Below are positions 59,426 through 64,000 of a DNA stretch of 64,000 bases, piece by piece. This stretch comes from Jacaranda mimosifolia (Eukaryota > Streptophyta > Magnoliopsida > Lamiales > Bignoniaceae), in the NCBI GenBank assembly GCA_018894105.1, contig CM032125.1, forward strand, positions 27,451,032 to 27,515,031, read 5' to 3'. The notes beneath the pieces were generated by a model. It was not told the DNA's origin and made no database searches. It saw nothing but the letters and a program-made list of their open reading frames with translations. A program made the position numbers and the translations under genes. How positions within the stretch are numbered: position 1 is the first letter of the stretch; the number at the start of each line of letters is the position of its first letter.

Positions 59426-61552
59426 CTGGGAACAACATATTGGTTGGTCCTGCTTTACAGCTTATAACAACATATTAGTTCGGTAACAAATAACAGACAG
59501 TCGGATACAGATCAATAGATAACAGTACAGATGGATAACAGATGTCAATCGAAAGATAACCCTCATAGGGGTATACCCATACAGACAGTTCAAAATAGTA
59601 CATAAATGCCAACAAGGCCATACATAATAGAACAAATGGAACAAATAACAGAGTGGTACAAATATCGGATAGAAGTTCTGGGTGCCAGAACAGACAAACA
59701 AAATCAATATCAAAGATAACCCTCACAGGGGTGTTCAAATCAGATAACAGATAACAATCGGAATTCAAACACATTTCAGATTTCAAACATAACTGAGTAC
59801 GGTACAGAAACAGAAAACCCACATAGGGGCTTATACCAATAACAGATAATTGAAAGGAGTGCTAGGTTGACAGAACCTCACCTCCGTAGTCTCAGAAAAA
59901 GCTACTAAAATCTAGCATCTACTGATCTGTGGAACCCAATTCTCCGTCACTTAACCAAGAAAGTAATATTTAATCATAATTCATACTAAATCCTATTAAT
60001 CACAATTATACCATAAATAATCCAGAATTACTAATTTATCGATTAATACGGTATCTCATTCTTATTTCAAGGTCATGGTCATAATCCTAAATCACACAAT
60101 ATGGTTAATCCTTACATAATCAATTCCTAATCAAATGCCATTTAATCTTATAATATAATCCTTAATACTATTTTAAATCCAAGTTTTGGCATTTCATAAG
60201 TTCGGGTCCACTTATTCCCTACTCCTTGCATAGGGATCAACATACGTATATATAAACATATCATCTCTTTCCAAATTCCTATTCTTGACAAGGTACGATG
60301 CTAAATTAGGAAAGGTACGACACATGCAACATATATATATATATATTAAAGGTACAACTAAATCCAAATGCCAAAGTTTGCCACCGAAGTATCAAAACCA
60401 CAAACTAATTACACGGTTGTGATCTTCGCGTCGAGGGGGTGAAATCGATTTAGGGTCGTTGGAGCACTACCGTCTACCATCGCCGAAAAATTATAAAATC
60501 ACCACCGTTCTTCTCCTTTTGATGAGAGCTTTCCAACGCCGCCCTCGGTTTATAGTTTTGAGGCTTGTAGCTACCAAAATCGGGCTCAACAGCCTTCAAG
60601 TGGGTCTTCTCCGCCGGTCTCTGATCACCTTCCACCATTGCTGCCACCGTGTAAAAATTCCATGCAACACCTCCACTGTGTTCTCCATGCTGAGATCTAC
60701 CCAACCCACCTCCCAGAAGTCAAGATCGTCGCCGAAAAGGTGCAAACCCACTTGCATGCCGTGAATGGTGTCTCGGTCCTCTCACTCGCGGTGGCTCGCC
60801 GGGGTTGCTCAACCGTGCATGTGTGAATAGGTGTGGTCAGAGGGTAAGGGAGAGTTGTTTGGATGGTGAAGTGAAGTGGTTTGTGGCCGGGAAGAAGCTT
60901 GCCGGCGAGAAAAATGGTGGTCGCAGTTGGAGGAGAAAAGGAAAGAAAGAAGAAGAAAGAAGAAAGGAAAGGTGGAGAAAAATCCTGCTGCCCGTTTGGT
61001 TTTAAAAAATCAAATTTTCCTATATTTGCAATTCAGTCCCAAAAGATTTCCCAAAGACCCAATCAAGCCCCTTGAATTCCTTAAAAACTGCAGTTGACCC
61101 CATCGACCAAAGTACTTACATGCAAACTCCAAAAACTTCCTAAAATGTTAAATCAAGTTCTTCAAAATCATAAATCTGACCCCAAAAACTTTCAAAATTT
61201 TTGCAATTCAGACCTATTATATTTCTTTTCCGGGCCTTAAAATTCAACCAATAATTCTCTTAATTTCTAAATTCTTATTTCCGAAAATACTGAATTTCAA
61301 GGGTGTTACAGAACTTTTTTAAATAATTTATTGAACCAAACCAAATCAAGTCAAAATTAATATTTTTATTGATTAAATTTGAGTTATTTTAGAAAATAGT
61401 TAACTAGTTAACCGAATTGTAATAACCGGTTTCAAGTGGTGTGGTTTTTTTTTCTCTTTAAGTAGTTACGGTTCAACTTTATACCCCGAACTGCATCGAA
61501 CAAAATTTTGATTCGGCACGATTTTCTGAACTGCACCACCCCTACTTAGCTC

Positions 61553-62880
61553 CCCTTTCTTATTTGCAGTCGACTCAATTCATCAAGAAATATTATGCAG
61601 ATAACATCAAGATATAATCAAATTTTAATATGCCAACTTGAGCGTAATATGAGTTCAGAAAATTTTCTTCTAATTAATTAATTGGATTGCTTAAGCTTGA
61701 GACCTGGATTTGGAAGTATTTCATTATCTTGAAATGAAATTGGAGCAATCAAAACGTAACCTTATATGGGTCATCCACATTTCCAAATTAATCTAATGGG
61801 TGGAGCAATCAAAATCATATGTATGTCAGCTCGAACCAGTTCAAAATAATCCACTAATAAAGAACACGACTTCAAAGACTATTGAGAAAAATATTATAAT
61901 ATCACGATATTTATGATATTCCCACACATCATATCCTTTAACCATGCTCCAAAAATTACAATTTTATTTTAACTAATATATGCATTTGGATCCTCTATTC
62001 CACTTCATATTTCGTTTCATATTTCAACTTGATGTATATATGCCAAGTGTATATCTAATTCTCAATCAATTATTTTTATATGAAAATATCTAATACACTT
62101 TTTAACATTTTAACATGCAATTTCAATTAGCTATTATTGTATGCACATTTTATGTGTGTACACTTAATAATAGATAAAAATAATAAAATAATATAAATAA
62201 AAGAACATACCTACAAAATAAAATTGAAATAATAACTAAAATACAACATATATCACTCATTATTGATAGTGATAATCTAAACTTATATACATGCACTTGC
62301 TTATTACTGTACATTTAATGTACGTGCATTTAATAATGAATAAAATAATATGAATGTAGAGGGCATACCTGCAAAAAAAAGAAAAAAAAATTAAAATAGT
62401 AACTAAAATGCAATATATATATATGTATATTACTAATTATTAATAATGATAATCTAAATATATATATATATATATGTACTGCACGTAAAAATGACAAATA
62501 GTACATCAACAATGAAATATACGTTATATTAATGTGGTGTAAGTCACATGATTTAATATTTTTAATTTCAACATATATATTAATGTGGTGTAAGTCACAT
62601 GATTTAATATTTTTAATTTCAACATATACAAAATTTTCTCTCGGGAAACATAGACATAAGAAACTCACGTGTGTTTTACTAGCTAACACTTGATTTTTTA
62701 TAACCTCCCTTTTCGTAGTTAAGAACGCTGAAAGCATTTTCTCAATAATATTAATTATTTGAATTCAGCCAACTACATTTATTATATTATCAAAATTAGA
62801 AGTTACATACAAAAGAAAGAAAGAAAAAGAAAAATGTCTTATCACTTCTCATTAGTTAAAAAAGATGAGCACTTTCTCTA
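61553..62880. other. Gene-free spacer with tandem duplications
   Basis: About 62131-62290 is repeated at about 62301-62465 (period near 170, 'aacatacct-caaaa' and 'tgataatctaaa' in both). A 51-bp near-perfect tandem duplication starting 'taatgtggtgtaagtcacat' is at 62530 and 62581. About 61987-62110 resembles the MITE arm at 1195. The minus ORF 62330-62737 is repeat-derived. Confidence 0.6.
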
Positions 62881-63628
62881 GTAAATTACATTTTTTGTCT
62901 CATAAGTTAGACCCATTTGAATTTTGATCTCATTCTTTATAACTTTGGCACATTTCATCCCATAAGTGCTTTTTTTTTTTTTTTTTTGCAATTTTAGGAT
63001 CGAGACTGCTTTCCGTCCAATAATTAACGGAGCAGTCACGTGCCACTTATTTGGCTGTTAAATTGTTATTTTTTTGGTCCCATAAGTTAGGCTGGTTTGT
63101 ATTTTTGGTCCCAATGATGGTTCCAATAAATATTTTTGAAGTTTTAACAACTTTTTTTTTCATTACATTCAACATCCTAAACAACAAAAGTATCACGTGT
63201 CTTGTTTTTTCATACATTTGAGGGTCTTTCCAAGTAAATAAACTACATCTATTATTTATGGAAGCACAATCATGAAACCTCTTATTTGGATTTTCATTTG
63301 TCCATGAGGTTTTCAATGAAGATGGTGTGCCACAAAAATAAATGGCACCTTCACTTGCAAATATTTTTCTTTCTTCTTCTGCAAAATTTTATTGGAGCTA
63401 TCTTTGGAACCAAAAATACAAAGGGGCCTAAATTATGGGACCAAAAAAGCAATAATTTAATGGCCACGTGAGAGACACTTGACTGCTCTGTTAATTATTG
63501 GACGAAAAGTTCTTTTTAGTCCTAAAATTGCAAAAAAATACATTTATGGGATGCAATGTACGAAAGTCATAAAGAATGAAACCAAAATTTAAATGAGTCT
63601 AACTTATGGGACAAAAAATGCAATTTAC
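62881..63628. mobile_element. Long fold-back element (Mutator-like MITE)
   Basis: The left arm 'gtaaattacattttttgtct' and the right arm (reverse) 'gtaaattgcattttttgtcc' continue to pair for roughly 250 bases, including 'gtccaataattaacggagca', so most of the element can fold into a hairpin. Style matches 30829-32475. No 9-bp duplication could be read. The ORFs on both strands here are products of the arms. Confidence 0.7.
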
Positions 63629-63693
63629 CCCATTTTTGATCCGACAAAACCCATCAAGAAAAACACCTCACGATAGATCCACGGAGAGCCAAT

Positions 63694-64000
63694 ATGGCAC
63701 ACACACTAATAATGTTTATACTCTACTCAATGGTGCTGGCGATGCTAGGGCCCTACGCCACCGGCCACAACATCATCGCCACCCCGGCGACCACCGCCAC
63801 CGCCGACCCCCTAAAAACCTCGACCTAGCGGAGCAAGAGAAATTCACCAAACTCCATTTCTACATCCACGACTTCGTCAGCGGCCAAAACCAGACAGTCT
63901 ACAACGTCGCCGATTCCTCAATCACTTCGGACTCAGCCTCGTCCTTCGGCCGGGCACAAGTCGTCGATCACCTGCTCATCGTCTCACCCGAACTCGATTC
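63694..64000 (+). pseudogene. Dirigent copy with early frameshift, cut by window edge
   Basis: ATG 63694 opens a signal peptide (MAHTLIMFILYSMVLAMLG). After codon 44 the frame meets TAG at 63826-63828. One base-frame over, the sequence continues as a normal dirigent: KLHFYIHDFVSGQNQTVYNV, then SSFGRAQVVDHLL. Compared with the copy at 5417 about 13 bases are missing near 63810 (the EEWFQ part), explaining the shift. Unlike the intact copies it keeps the classical His-Asp of motif I, but LLTAGPEP has become LLIVSPELD. Composition is more GC-rich than the others. The last part lies outside the window. It could be a real pseudogene or a sequencing error in an otherwise good gene. Confidence 0.8.

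Larger units (their letters stand above)
57439..61310. mobile_element. Solo LTR of a gypsy-type element
   Basis: Starts TGTGACACCCC and ends GGGTGTTACA, an inverted pair usual for long LTRs of plant gypsy (chromovirus) elements. Perfect 5-bp duplication gaact (57434-57438 and 61311-61315). Without the nested hAT element it is about 2.6 kb. No primer site, gag or pol, so it is a solo LTR left by recombination, or less likely an intact small element. A GC-richer tract at about 60420-61000 gives overlapping ORFs on both strands, none resembling a protein I know. Confidence 0.75.
56830..61544. mobile_element. hAT-type MITE split by a solo LTR
   Basis: TAGGGGTGGGCAAAAAAA to GAACTGCACCACCCCTA; 8-bp duplication tttagctc (56822-56829) and cttagctc (61545-61552), 7 of 8 matching. 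Its own sequence is 56830-57438 plus about 61316-61544, roughly 840 bp, with 'aaccgaat' and 'attcggt' words. The middle is the later solo LTR. Confidence 0.85.

Noticed and set aside
60459..61097. Overlapping ORFs in the solo LTR
   Set aside because: Composition-driven frames inside LTR sequence; none matches a known family.
62330..62737. 135-codon minus ORF
   Set aside because: Built from the 51-bp and 170-bp tandem duplications; repeated peptide blocks are translation of repeats.
1..64000. A bacterial-type defence or biosynthetic operon
   Set aside because: Nothing prokaryotic is present; the gene content, introns and transposons are those of a plant nuclear genome.

Overview
The window looks like nuclear DNA of a eudicot plant. 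It is AT-rich, has GT-AG introns, carries a TOC34-type chloroplast import gene and dirigent-protein genes, and is full of plant transposon types (Tat-lineage Ty3/gypsy, Copia and LARD-like LTR elements, hAT, CACTA-like and Mutator-like elements, many fold-back MITEs). I see no bacterial operon, CRISPR array, rRNA or tRNA gene. The species cannot be named from the sequence.

Cellular genes are few and all on the + strand. A dirigent-family array supplies five copies: a truncated copy that has lost its ATG (657), two intact intronless genes (2659-3282 and 5417-6040), a copy with an internal deletion that is also split by a Copia-type element (52522-54604), and a frameshifted copy running off the right edge (63694-64000). 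Between the third and fourth copies lies one intact multi-exon gene, a TOC34/TOC33-type GTPase of the chloroplast outer envelope (coding 39718-45136, 7 coding exons, 301 residues).

The rest is mostly transposon layers, many with target-site duplications (TSDs) I could read. 6937-10672 is a decayed autonomous hAT element. 12763-30089 is a non-coding LTR element whose 5' LTR was hit by a 10.8-kb Tat-lineage gypsy element (13063-23827), whose interior was hit by a hAT-type MITE (25568-26319), and whose 3' LTR was hit by a CACTA-like element (28593-29931). 30829-32475 is a Mutator-type fold-back element. 33203-37903 is a second copy of the same LTR family in opposite orientation, carrying a hAT fragment. 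49413-51574 is a Mutator-like element with a GC-rich core and a nested MITE. 51587-52391 is a MITE within which another MITE sits, just before the fourth dirigent copy. 52648-54418 is the Copia-type element. 56830-61544 is a three-level nest: MITE, solo LTR, hAT element. 62881-63628 is a fold-back element directly in front of the fifth dirigent copy.

I did not find a convincing undescribed biological system. The points most worth following are the dirigent array caught at different stages of decay, the antisense gene and 68-bp tandem repeats inside the Tat element, the conservative integrase-killing substitutions in that element, the tandem splice acceptor in TOC34, and the GC-rich block inside the Mutator-like element.
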